64,000 nucleotides of DNA from Rhodoferax sp. Lineage in GTDB: Bacteria > Pseudomonadota > Gammaproteobacteria > Burkholderiales > Burkholderiaceae_C. Positions 34,807 to 42,821 of the stretch are shown here, one piece after another. The notes beneath the pieces were generated by a model. That model worked only from the letters and a program-made list of their open reading frames with translations, ran no database searches and was not told where the DNA came from. Both the position numbers and the translations under genes were made by a program. The DNA is taken from NCBI GenBank assembly GCA_030645355.1, contig JAUSNJ010000118.1:1-64000 (forward strand). The letters are read 5' to 3'. Within the stretch, counting starts at the first letter, position 1. Each line of letters starts with the position of its first letter.

Positions 34807-35568
34807 ATGAATGACTCGCAGCTGCTGCGCTACTCGCGCCACATCCTGCTCAATGAAGTAGGGGTTGAGGGCCAGGAACGCATCATGCAGGCGCGGGCAC
34901 TGATCATCGGGGTTGGCGGATTGGGCTCACCGGCCGCTATGTACCTGGCCACTGCGGGCGTTGGCCATCTGACCCTTGTTGACCACGACACCGTGGACGC
35001 GACCAACCTGCAACGCCAGATTGCGCACACCGAAGCGCGGGTCGGGATGGCCAAGGTAGAGTCCGCGCGCACCACGCTCCTGGCAATCAATCCCGGCCTG
35101 CAAATTACCGCGCTGGCCGAACGGGCCGACGCCGCGCGCCTGGAGGTTCTGGTCGCACAAGCCGACGTCGTGCTGGACTGCAGCGACAACTTTTCCACCC
35201 GACACGCGTTGAACGCTGCCTGTGTGCGCCACGGCGTGCCGCTGGTCTCGGGCGCTGCTATCCGGTTTGACGGCCAACTGGCGGTCTATGACCCCAAAGA
35301 TGGCCAATCACCTTGCTATGCCTGCGTGTTTCCTCCTGACGCCGCATTTGAAGAAACGCGCTGTGCCACCATGGGGGTGTTTGCGCCGCTGGTGGGCATC
35401 ATCGGCAGCATGCAGGCGGCCGAAGCGCTGAAGTTGCTCAGCGGTGCGGGCAGGCCCGCCGTCGGGCGTTTGCTGATGCTGGACGGCCGCGACATGCGCT
35501 GGAACGATATTCGGCTACCCCGCAACCCGGACTGCCCGGTGTGCGGCTCTGCGCACAGTCACACATAA
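34807..35568 (+). CDS. HesA/MoeB/ThiF family adenylyltransferase
   Basis: This E1-like enzyme adenylates the C-terminus of a small sulfur-carrier protein such as MoaD or ThiS. Its 253 residues contain the nucleotide loop IIGVGGLGSPAAMYLATAG, the Arg-containing NLQRQIAH helix, the DCSDNFSTRHALN segment and two zinc CxxC pairs (CYAC and CPVC). The cysteine in EETRCATMGVFAPL is the likely catalytic thiol. I cannot tell whether it serves molybdopterin or thiamine synthesis, as no carrier protein gene is nearby. It starts eight bases after the protease gene. Confidence 0.87.
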   Translation: MNDSQLLRYSRHILLNEVGVEGQERIMQARALIIGVGGLGSPAAMYLATAGVGHLTLVDHDTVDATNLQRQIAHTEARVGMAKVESARTTLLAINPGLQITALAERADAARLEVLVAQADVVLDCSDNFSTRHALNAACVRHGVPLVSGAAIRFDGQLAVYDPKDGQSPCYACVFPPDAAFEETRCATMGVFAPLVGIIGSMQAAEALKLLSGAGRPAVGRLLMLDGRDMRWNDIRLPRNPDCPVCGSAHSHT

Positions 35569-35698
35569 CACTGGGGCCAGCCGAGCGCCAAAAAGTGGTT
35601 GGTAAAGGTACGCCAAATGTACGGCTGGCGCGCCAGATTCCGTGACAACATGTGACCAGATCCTGTTATGCTTTATTCGCTAAACTTCGACTCCTGCC

Positions 35699-36493
35699 GT
35701 GGCAACCCAAACCTCCGAATCGCCCCTTGAATTGCATCAGTTGCAGCTGGACGATGCGCGCGCGTTGCTGGACCACGGCATGGTGGTCGGGCTTCCGCCA
35801 CCCGAGGAGTCACCGCTGGCTTACCTGCAGGGAATCATTGACGGCCTGTGTGAGTTGTCGCTGAAAGATCCCTTGACCGGACTGGGCAACCGCCGGAACT
35901 TTCGCGCCGTGCAAGACCGCACGATTGATGGCGTTGCGCGCTCCGGCGACCCGGCACTGCTGTTGATGCTGGACATCGACCATTTCAAGCAGGTCAACGA
36001 CGCCCATGGGCATCCGGCGGGTGATCGGGTTCTGCAGGCCGTCGCCAAGTCCATCGCCAGTTGCGTGCGCCCGATGGATACCGTGGCACGCTATGGTGGT
36101 GAAGAATTTGCCGTGGTCCTGCCCAATTGCCATACCGCTTTCGGCGCCACCGTCGCCGAACGGATCCGCGCAACCATTGAAGCCCTGGTCATCACGATTT
36201 CTCCCAGCCTGACGCTCAAGGTGACCGTCAGCGTTGGTGGCGCCTATGCCCCTGAGTGGGTGCGATCAACCGCAGCGCTGTGGACCGAACGCGCGGATGT
36301 ACAACTGTACCGGGCCAAAAGAGAAGGGCGCAACCGGGTTTGCCTGGACCACCAGCAGGAAATTTATGTCAGCGCAGAAGAAAAGAATCTGCTGTTTGGC
36401 CATCTGGCGCTGGGTGATCCGGCCTGGATTGAGAATGTTTCCAGCGAAGCGCCGGGCGGTACCGCCAACGGCGCCATGCAAAGGGTGAATTGA
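35699..36493 (+). CDS. GGDEF domain diguanylate cyclase
   Basis: This 264-residue soluble protein has an N-terminal segment of about 60 residues without a recognised sensor, then a full GGDEF domain: KDPLTGLGNRRNF, LLMLDIDHFKQVND, the active-site GGEEF in ARYGGEEFAVVLP, and the terminal DVQLYRAKREGRNRV. It should make cyclic di-GMP from GTP. No RxxD inhibitory site is found at the usual position. It begins with GTG, and its stop overlaps the start of the MinD-like gene (TGATG), suggesting a functional pair. Confidence 0.9.
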   Translation: MATQTSESPLELHQLQLDDARALLDHGMVVGLPPPEESPLAYLQGIIDGLCELSLKDPLTGLGNRRNFRAVQDRTIDGVARSGDPALLLMLDIDHFKQVNDAHGHPAGDRVLQAVAKSIASCVRPMDTVARYGGEEFAVVLPNCHTAFGATVAERIRATIEALVITISPSLTLKVTVSVGGAYAPEWVRSTAALWTERADVQLYRAKREGRNRVCLDHQQEIYVSAEEKNLLFGHLALGDPAWIENVSSEAPGGTANGAMQRVN

Positions 36494-37329
36494 TGGCTGA
36501 CGTACTGACTCCCCCCGTTCCCAGCGAAGCCAGCGCGTCCGTGCCGCTCAAGCCTCTGGGCAAAGTGCTGGCGGTGACCAGTGGAAAAGGCGGCGTAGGC
36601 AAGACCTTTGTGTCAGCCAACCTGGCCGCTGCGCTGGCCAAACTGGGCCTGCGGGTTCTGGTCCTTGATGCCGATCTCGGACTGGCCAACCTCGATGTGG
36701 TGCTCAACCTGTACCCCAAAATTACGCTGCACGATGTCTTCACGGGTAAAGCCAAGCTCGAAGATGCCATCATCCGGGCGCCCGGCGGGTTTTCTGTATT
36801 GCTGGCCGGTTCGGGCATGGTGGAATACTCCCGTCTGACGCCCGAAGTGCGCGACGACTTCCTGCGCATCATGAACGGACTGGTCCCCCACTACGATGTG
36901 GTCTTGCTGGACACCGGTGCCGGCATCTCCGACGTAGTTCTGTTTGCCGTATCGCTGGCCTCCGAGGTGCTGGTGGTTGCAACCCCCGAACCAACGTCGC
37001 TGACCGATGCCTATGCCACCATCAAGGTGCTGGTGGGGCAGCAGAAACGCCAGACAATTCGCATGGTCATCAACCAGACAGCGCGACTTGGCGACGGTCG
37101 CGCCATTACCGTCCAGCTGCAACAGGTGCTGGACCGATTCGTGGCCACCGACCCAGCGCGACCCATCAAGCTGGTGCACATGGGCGACATCCCGGCCGAC
37201 AACGCAGTGCGCCAGGCCATCATGCGCCGGCAACTGCTGATGCAAGCCACTCCCGGTTGCCCGGCCGCCATGGCCATTTCGCAGCTCGCACTTAAGCTGG
37301 AAGAGACTGTTATCTCCCCCAACCGCTAG
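36493..37329 (+). CDS. MinD/ParA-family ATPase (FlhG-like)
   Basis: This deviant-Walker ATPase of 278 residues has VTSGKGGVGKTFVSANLAAAL, LVLDADLGLANLDVVL and VVLLDTGAGISD. These resemble FlhG/YlxH, which controls flagellar number and placement, more than MinD itself. No flagellar genes or a FlhF partner are in the window. It is translationally coupled to a diguanylate cyclase, so a link to motility or surface behaviour is plausible but unproved. The track start is a TTG one codon before the ATG I chose. Confidence 0.82.
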   Translation: MADVLTPPVPSEASASVPLKPLGKVLAVTSGKGGVGKTFVSANLAAALAKLGLRVLVLDADLGLANLDVVLNLYPKITLHDVFTGKAKLEDAIIRAPGGFSVLLAGSGMVEYSRLTPEVRDDFLRIMNGLVPHYDVVLLDTGAGISDVVLFAVSLASEVLVVATPEPTSLTDAYATIKVLVGQQKRQTIRMVINQTARLGDGRAITVQLQQVLDRFVATDPARPIKLVHMGDIPADNAVRQAIMRRQLLMQATPGCPAAMAISQLALKLEETVISPNR

Positions 37330-37340
37330 ACCGTCGGTTC

Positions 37341-38183
37341 TCAAGCAGACAGAATCCAGCCCTCCAGCGGGTCCATGTCTGCTGGCAGACCATAGAACGG
37401 GTCGCCCTGCGCGTGGTGGCGCTGTCCCCAGGCAACCTGTAACAGGCACAACACCGCATCCAAGGCATCCCCTTTGGCGTCGTCCACCAGCGCGTCCCGC
37501 TGGGCGTGGGTGAGCTTGAGCCGCAGCCCCAGGCGCGTGTGGCCCGCCTCCAGACCCGTCAACAGGTCCTTGCGCGTGATGAGGCGATCCGGGGTTTGCT
37601 TGGCAAGGTCATCACTCTTGTAACTGCGTTTGCCCAAAATCTCGCGCGCCAGCAGGCCGGGATAGGCCTCCAGTGCCACCCGTCTGGGACGCGGCGGATC
37701 TTGCGTGGCGCACGGGGACCATAGCCCCGGCAATACCACACCCGCATCCAGCAACCGCGGAACGCCGGCGTGCAGCATATACGCCACCGGTGGATTCACC
37801 CATTTCATGGAGGGACTGGAGCCAGCCGGCCCATCGCAAGCACGGTGGGCAAACTTCCCGCCCGCTGGCCGGGCATCGCAGAACCCGGCGAAGGCCGCTC
37901 GTATGTCGGCTCGGCTGAGGGTCGCGTAGTGGCGCATGCAGGCCTCCCACGTGAGCGGCCAGTCCAACGTGCTGACCAGTTCCCGGGGCAAACCAAATGG
38001 CATATCGAAGCCCCCGGTCCATGCCCGGGGCTCCAGCAGCCATTGCTCGAACGCTTCCAGCGAGGGCAAGGACTCCAGCCGCTCCAGCACCACGACAGGC
38101 CCATGCATGCGGCCCCACGCCATCACAATCGGCTTGCGGCGGGTAGGACTGCTGGAGAAATCACAGCCAACGAGCGGGGTCAC
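37341..38183 (-). CDS. DUF429 family protein (predicted RNase H-like nuclease fold)
   Basis: This 280-residue cytoplasmic protein has the family opening LVGCDFSSSPTRRKPIVMAWG, in which an early Asp suits an RNase H-like site. It continues with FDMPFGLPRELV, EAYPGLLAREIL and DDAKGDALDAVLCLLQVAW. The last segment has the acidic residues expected at a metal site. The cellular role is unknown. It is the last gene of a tightly packed minus-strand group with folE, a BLUF protein and an EamA transporter. Confidence 0.8.
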   Translation of the reverse strand: MTPLVGCDFSSSPTRRKPIVMAWGRMHGPVVVLERLESLPSLEAFEQWLLEPRAWTGGFDMPFGLPRELVSTLDWPLTWEACMRHYATLSRADIRAAFAGFCDARPAGGKFAHRACDGPAGSSPSMKWVNPPVAYMLHAGVPRLLDAGVVLPGLWSPCATQDPPRPRRVALEAYPGLLAREILGKRSYKSDDLAKQTPDRLITRKDLLTGLEAGHTRLGLRLKLTHAQRDALVDDAKGDALDAVLCLLQVAWGQRHHAQGDPFYGLPADMDPLEGWILSA

Positions 38184-38189
38184 GATAGC

Positions 38190-39071
38190 CTAGCCCAGCG
38201 CCAGCGCCATCACGCCAACCCCAATGCACGCCGCACCGAAGAAGCGTGCGATGCGGTCGCCCTCCCCGAGCAACTGGCCGCCCAACAATGCAGCAAAAAG
38301 CATGGAGACCTCACGGGCCGGCGCCACATGGCTCAGTGGCGCCACTTGCATGGCATACAGCACCAGAACGTACGACACCGGGCTGACCACGCCGACCACC
38401 ACCGCATACTTCCACTGGAGCCGCCACAGCCCGCGGGCCTCGCCCGGGTTGCGCAGGACGGCGGGCAGCACAAAAGCCAATCGCACAAAGTTTCCAAAGT
38501 AGTCCAGCAGAATGGGGGAGATGAACACCACCTTGACCGCATACCCATCCAGCACGGTGTAGCTGGCAATGAAGACGCCGGTCAGCAGGCCGTACAGCAT
38601 GCCTTTGCGAATCCGGCGGTGCTGTTTGGCGCTGTGCGTGGAGCGGAACAGACCCGGGCCACCTGCAATCAGGAAGACCCCGATGACCACCGCCGCCACG
38701 CCCGTAGCACCCACTGCGGAAATGTGTTCACCCAGAAAAAGGATCGCCACCAGGGAAGACAACAGCGGCCCGGAGCCGCGCGCTAGAGGGTAAACCACCG
38801 TCAGGTCTGCCTTTCGGTAGCCGCGCAGCAGCACCACGAAGTACACGGTGTGCAGGATTCCGCTGACCCCCACCAGCCACCATTGCGTGGCGCCCCAAGC
38901 CGGAATTTGTTGCCAGCCCAGCCACAGCCCGACCGGCGCCCAGAAAACCATCATGACAAGAGAACTGAAACACGAGAACCGCGCGTCACCACCGGCCTTC
39001 TTGGCCGCGATATTCCAGCTGGCGTGGATCAGCCCGGCCAGGATGACCAGAGCTAGCGCAGACGCCGGCAT
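38190..39071 (-). CDS. EamA/DMT superfamily transporter
   Basis: This 293-residue inner-membrane protein has about ten helices arranged as two EamA repeats. The first contains LAGLIHASWNIAAKKAG and YPLARGSGPLLSSLVAILFLGE. The second contains PLSHVAPAREVSMLFAALLGGQLLGEGD. DMT proteins usually export amino acids or other metabolites; the substrate cannot be read from the sequence. It starts ten bases after the BLUF gene and ends six bases before the DUF429 gene. Confidence 0.88.
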   Translation of the reverse strand: MPASALALVILAGLIHASWNIAAKKAGGDARFSCFSSLVMMVFWAPVGLWLGWQQIPAWGATQWWLVGVSGILHTVYFVVLLRGYRKADLTVVYPLARGSGPLLSSLVAILFLGEHISAVGATGVAAVVIGVFLIAGGPGLFRSTHSAKQHRRIRKGMLYGLLTGVFIASYTVLDGYAVKVVFISPILLDYFGNFVRLAFVLPAVLRNPGEARGLWRLQWKYAVVVGVVSPVSYVLVLYAMQVAPLSHVAPAREVSMLFAALLGGQLLGEGDRIARFFGAACIGVGVMALALG

Positions 39072-39081
39072 CCCGGAAGGA

Positions 39082-39504
39082 CTACGCGCGACCGATGATG
39101 GAGGCGGTCGCCATCAACTCTTCCAACAGTGCGAGCGACACCTTGCCGGATACCGAATAAGGGTCCAGCTCCGGTTTTTCCGCGTACTTCAGCAGGATGT
39201 TGGTGTTGATTTTGGACATGTTGACCTGGCCCATGGTCCAGCCTCCAAACCGGCGTTCGAAGATCTCCTCGTAATGCAACAGCACCACGTCCTTGTGGCG
39301 GGGATCCCGCTGGATGTGACCATAGAGGTCGCTGACCGCCATGCGGCCGCCTTCGATGGCCTGCAAAAAAATGCCACCGCCATAGCAAAGAATGCCGGTG
39401 ATGCCGCAGGTTGGGTTGTACTGGCGCGACTTGGCCAGAATGGTTTCAATCGCGTCAGGGCTGGGGTCCACTGCGCGACTCGCATACAACAAACGTACCA
39501 ACAT
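39082..39504 (-). CDS. BLUF domain blue-light sensor protein
   Basis: This single-domain 140-residue photoreceptor binds FAD. The key residues are in place: the Tyr in LVRLLYASRA, the Asn in RQYNPTCGITGIL and the Gln in GIFLQAIEGG. The C-terminal helices (LDPYSVSGKVSLALLEELM) would pass the signal on. No output domain is fused, so it must act on a partner. The ATG at 39504 has a good GGAGAGG site and lies two bases after the folE stop. The longer track ORF is a shadow of folE. Confidence 0.92.
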   Translation of the reverse strand: MLVRLLYASRAVDPSPDAIETILAKSRQYNPTCGITGILCYGGGIFLQAIEGGRMAVSDLYGHIQRDPRHKDVVLLHYEEIFERRFGGWTMGQVNMSKINTNILLKYAEKPELDPYSVSGKVSLALLEELMATASIIGRA

Positions 39505-39506
39505 GG

Positions 39507-40232
39507 TTAGCCTCTCCGGGGGATCAGGGACAAAAATTCGCGCCGCAAATTCGGGTCTTTCAAGAACACGCCGCGCATGACCGAGTTGATCATCTTGCTG
39601 TCCATGTCCTTCACGCCCCGCCACGCCATGCAGTAATGGCTGGCCTCCATGACGATGGCCAGGCCGTCCGGCTGGGTCTTTTCCTGGATCAGGTCGGCAA
39701 GCTGCACCACGGCCTCTTCCTGGATCTGCGGGCGCCCCATGATCCACTCGGCCAGGCGCGCATATTTGGACAGACCAATCACGTTGGTGTGCTCGTTGGG
39801 CATGACGCCTATCCAGATCTTGCCAATGACGGGGCAGAAATGGTGGCTGCAGGCGCTGCGGACGGTGATGGGACCGACGATCATCAACTCATTCAGATGA
39901 CCCACATTGGGAAACTCCGTGATGCTGGGCCCAGCCACGTAACGGCCGCGGAACACCTCGTTGACATACATCTTGGCAACACGACGCGCGGTGTTGTCGG
40001 TGTTGTGGTCGTTAGCGGTGTCGATGACCAGACTGTCCAGAACGCCCTGCATCTTGACTTCCACTTCGTCTAGCAGCTTTTCGAGCTCACCGGGGGTCAC
40101 AAACTCCGCAATATTGTCATTGGCATGGAATCGCTTGCGAGCCGCCACCAGGCGCTCCCGAATTTTGACGGAAACGGGAGTTCCCTCATCGGCATCAGAT
40201 GGGTTCATGGTACTCAGGGTTTTCATTAACAT
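39507..40232 (-). CDS. folE: GTP cyclohydrolase I FolE
   Basis: This enzyme converts GTP to dihydroneopterin triphosphate, the first step of folate and pterin synthesis. Zinc and active-site motifs are clear: SACSHHFCPVIGK and ASHYCMAWRGVKD, plus VIGLSKYARL and EAVVQLADLIQE. The 241 residues include a short variable N-terminus; an in-frame ATG eight codons later (MNPSDADEG) is also possible. No clear Shine-Dalgarno sequence is seen. It leads the group folE-BLUF-EamA-DUF429. nudB, whose product acts on the next intermediate, lies about 2 kb away on the same strand. Confidence 0.95.
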   Translation of the reverse strand: MLMKTLSTMNPSDADEGTPVSVKIRERLVAARKRFHANDNIAEFVTPGELEKLLDEVEVKMQGVLDSLVIDTANDHNTDNTARRVAKMYVNEVFRGRYVAGPSITEFPNVGHLNELMIVGPITVRSACSHHFCPVIGKIWIGVMPNEHTNVIGLSKYARLAEWIMGRPQIQEEAVVQLADLIQEKTQPDGLAIVMEASHYCMAWRGVKDMDSKMINSVMRGVFLKDPNLRREFLSLIPRRG

Positions 40233-40276
40233 ACTGGAATACTACCAGCCTTTGATGAATAGGGTCTTTGGCCATC

Positions 40277-40318
40277 AGCCCTCGTGGCAATTGCATGAGT
40301 AGCTATCATTTTAGTAGC
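40277..40318 (+). repeat. 42-bp dispersed element, copy F (3-prime end of cardiolipin synthase gene)
   Basis: The sequence fits AGCCCTCG-N17-GCTA-N9-TAGC exactly. It lies in the folE upstream gap and supplies the last codons and the TAA stop of the minus-strand phospholipase D gene. Confidence 0.85.
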
Positions 40319-41525
40319 GTCGTCCAGCCAGAAACAGCAGCAGACGCATGATGCCAAAAGCTATCCGGTCCAGCAGGCGCTGCCGCCAGGGGCGCTGCGC
40401 GTAGGCCTGCGCATCCAATTGCACGCCATGCGTCTCCATCGCCCCCACCAGACACGCGCGCAGTTCCCGCGCAAAAGGCACATCGTTGACGACCACATTG
40501 GCCTCGCGCGCCAGCAGCAGACTCAAGGGGTCCAGATTCGACGAACCCACCGTGGCCCAGCGACCATCCACGACGGCCACCTTGGCGTGCAAGAAACCGG
40601 CAGAGTATTCGTGGATCTCGACCCCCGCGGCCAGCAACACGCCGAAAACCGGCCGGGCCCCGTGGTACTGCATGAAATACTCGTAGCGTCCTTGCAGGAG
40701 CAACCGCACACTGACCCCCCGGCGGGCGGCATGAATCAGTGCCCGTCGCAATTTGGCGCCCGGCAGGAAATAGGCGCTGGCAATCAGCACTTCCTGGCGG
40801 GCGTCCGCAATCGCTTTACGGTAGGCGCGTTCGATCCGGTTGCGGTTACGAAGGTTGTCGCGCAAGACCAGCATGGCCCGGATGCCAGACCTCCCCGCAG
40901 ACGCAGCGCCCGTGGGCGACACGAGGTGCGTAGACAGCCTGGAGTCCTTCCAGGTCTGGCGCGCACCTTGGAACTGCATGCTTTCCAGCTGGCGGGTGAT
41001 TTGCAGACGGTCCCAAAACTGGACCATTGCACGGTGTACATCGCCGACCAAAGGCCCTTCCACCGACACAGCAAAGTCAAACCGAGGGGATTCCAGGGCG
41101 CCATAGCTGGGGTCCACGTAGTCGTCCAGTATGTTGATACCACCGCAAAACGCCACCTGCGCATCCACCACGCACAGTTTGCGATGCAAGCGGCGCCAGC
41201 CGACCGGCATCAATAGCCCCCAACGCCCCAGCGGTGAGAACCGGTGCCAACGCACGTCGGCACGAGCAAAGCGCTGAATCCAAGGGTCTGGAACACCGGG
41301 CGTGCCAATGCCATCCATCACCAGGTACACGCGCACATCCCTCAGACCCGCACGCTCCAGCGCAGCGCAGACCAACTCTCCGGCGTCATCAAAATTGAAA
41401 ATATAGGTTTCCAGCCGCACTTCATGGATGCTGGCGTCGATCGCCCGGACCAGGGCGGGGAAAAATTCCACCCCGCCTTTCAAGAGGTGAACCTGGTGAC
41501 CCTCTTTGAACAGCGTCGCGGTCAA
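40311..41525 (-). CDS. Phospholipase D family cardiolipin synthase (ClsB-like)
   Basis: This protein of about 404 residues has two HKD motifs: HRKLCVVDAQVAFCGG and HAKVAVVDGRWATVGSSN. Such enzymes join two phosphatidylglycerols, or phosphatidylglycerol and phosphatidylethanolamine, to make cardiolipin at the inner membrane. The lack of N-terminal membrane helices and the length suggest the ClsB type. I start at a TTG at 41525 that overlaps the stop of the upstream EEP gene (TTGA); the track start lies far inside that gene. The final residues are encoded by a 42-bp element. Confidence 0.87.
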   Translation of the reverse strand: MTATLFKEGHQVHLLKGGVEFFPALVRAIDASIHEVRLETYIFNFDDAGELVCAALERAGLRDVRVYLVMDGIGTPGVPDPWIQRFARADVRWHRFSPLGRWGLLMPVGWRRLHRKLCVVDAQVAFCGGINILDDYVDPSYGALESPRFDFAVSVEGPLVGDVHRAMVQFWDRLQITRQLESMQFQGARQTWKDSRLSTHLVSPTGAASAGRSGIRAMLVLRDNLRNRNRIERAYRKAIADARQEVLIASAYFLPGAKLRRALIHAARRGVSVRLLLQGRYEYFMQYHGARPVFGVLLAAGVEIHEYSAGFLHAKVAVVDGRWATVGSSNLDPLSLLLAREANVVVNDVPFARELRACLVGAMETHGVQLDAQAYAQRPWRQRLLDRIAFGIMRLLLFLAGRRY

Positions 41526-42265
41526 GCAGCACCCACCGGCAGGTCGAATTCTGCAATCAGCGGCAAGTGGTCTGACATACGGCCCCAAATGCGTCCGCGC
41601 GGAACGTGCAAGCCCAGTGGCGTAAGGCCTCGGGCATACACATGGTCCAGCTGCACCACCGGCAAGCGCGACGGAAAAGTCGCCACCTTTTGCTGGTCGT
41701 ACGCCTGCAACCCCCCCTCGGCCATGGCCTTCTGCACGGTCGTTCCCCAATCATTGAAGTCACCCGCTACGAGCAGCGGCGCCTGCTCTGGAATCTCCCG
41801 GGCAATGAATTGCCGCAGCTGCGCCAGTTGGCGAACGCGGCTGGCCTTGATCAGCCCCAGGTGCACGACCACCACGTGCACAGCGCGACCATGCACGGTC
41901 ACTTCGCAATGCAACAGCCCGCGCTGCTCGAACCGGTGATCGGACATGTCTTCATGCTGGTGGGAAACCACCGACCAGCGCGACAGCATCGCGTTGCCAT
42001 GCTCACCGTGCCGCGTATGGGCATTGGTACGGTACACGGCGGTATAGCCCTCGGGCGCCAGAAAATCGGCCTGCGGCAACTCGGGCCAATGGGGAAAGTA
42101 GGCAGCCTCGCGACGATGCATCTTGCGCACTTCCTGCAGGCAAACGATGTCCGCATCCAACTGCTCGACCGCGTGGCCCAGGTTGTGGATCTCCAGACGC
42201 CGGACCGGGCCGACACCCTGCACACCCTTATGAATGTTGTACGTTGCTACACGGACCCTTGTCAT
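41522..42265 (-). CDS. Endonuclease/exonuclease/phosphatase (EEP) family protein
   Basis: This 247-residue metal-dependent phosphoesterase has the ordered motifs VATYNIHKGVQG, IVCLQEVRK, HGNAMLSRW, LLVAGDFNDWG and the terminal SDHLPLIAEF. These cover the DNase I-like catalytic set. It is commonly found next to ClsB-type cardiolipin synthases, as here, so a lipid head-group substrate is possible. The ATG at 42265 (MTRVRVATYNI) overlaps the nudB stop by ATGA, and its stop overlaps the cardiolipin synthase start. Confidence 0.88.
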   Translation of the reverse strand: MTRVRVATYNIHKGVQGVGPVRRLEIHNLGHAVEQLDADIVCLQEVRKMHRREAAYFPHWPELPQADFLAPEGYTAVYRTNAHTRHGEHGNAMLSRWSVVSHQHEDMSDHRFEQRGLLHCEVTVHGRAVHVVVVHLGLIKASRVRQLAQLRQFIAREIPEQAPLLVAGDFNDWGTTVQKAMAEGGLQAYDQQKVATFPSRLPVVQLDHVYARGLTPLGLHVPRGRIWGRMSDHLPLIAEFDLPVGAA

Positions 42266-42768
42266 GTGACTCCTTGCGCAGAAATACCGGCTTGCACGGC
42301 AAAGCGGGGAATCTGCAGTATCGCCTCGGCGTTGGAGGGCGAGAAGCACAGATCGGCCGCCTCCCGGTAGGGCAACCATTGGCAGGCCGTGTGCTCCCGC
42401 GGATTGAGTTGCACCGCACACCGCCCGGGAACCTGAAGGCCAAACAGGCGTTCGGTATTACGCGTCACGCCAGGCGCATAGCGGTGCAGCCACTGGGGGT
42501 AGATGCTGTAGACATTTTCCAGTTGCCAATCGACCAGAACGCCCTGCCCCAGAGGCCCGGGCCCGCACCGGATGCCCGTTTCCTCCAGAACTTCGCGCGC
42601 GGCCGTCTGGGCCCAGTCTTCATCCGGAGTGTCCCGACTGCCGGTTACCGATTGCCAATATTCGCCGCCCACGTCGTCGCCGTCCGCGCGCCGGATCAGC
42701 AAGACATCCAGCGCCGGGGTGTAAATGACGACCAGCACGGATTGGGGAATTTTGAACGGTTGGGGCAT
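42262..42768 (-). CDS. nudB: Dihydroneopterin triphosphate diphosphatase (Nudix)
   Basis: This enzyme removes pyrophosphate from the FolE product in folate synthesis. The Nudix box is seen as GSRDTPDEDWAQTAAREVLEETG, with the REVLEE core. The N-terminus IPQSVLVVIYTPALDVLLIRR and WQSVTGS are typical of NudB. Its 168 residues are slightly longer than the E. coli protein. The start ATG lies directly after the T-tract of a hairpin terminator, with no Shine-Dalgarno site. aspS, its usual neighbour, is upstream. Confidence 0.9.
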   Translation of the reverse strand: MPQPFKIPQSVLVVIYTPALDVLLIRRADGDDVGGEYWQSVTGSRDTPDEDWAQTAAREVLEETGIRCGPGPLGQGVLVDWQLENVYSIYPQWLHRYAPGVTRNTERLFGLQVPGRCAVQLNPREHTACQWLPYREAADLCFSPSNAEAILQIPRFAVQAGISAQGVT

Positions 42769-42796
42769 GAAAAAGGGCGCTTCCAGAGCGCCCTTT
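42769..42796 (-). terminator. Hairpin terminator downstream of aspS
   Basis: On the minus strand AAAGGGCGCT and AGCGCCCTTT form a perfect 10-bp stem around a five-base loop (42772-42796), followed by TTC and then the nudB ATG. The stem follows the aspS stop by about 25 bases. It may attenuate transcription into nudB and could also mask its start. Confidence 0.7.
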
Positions 42797-42821
42797 CATT
42801 GTGCACCAAGCCAGACACCAA

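Noticed and set aside
35576-35629. Inverted repeat GCCAGCCG/CGGCTGGC after the MoeB-like gene as a terminator
   Set aside because: The loop is 38 bases and there is no T-tract, so the evidence is too weak.
42046-42053. AGCCCTCG inside the EEP gene, possible further 42-bp element
   Set aside because: The second and third blocks are absent; it is a chance coding match.
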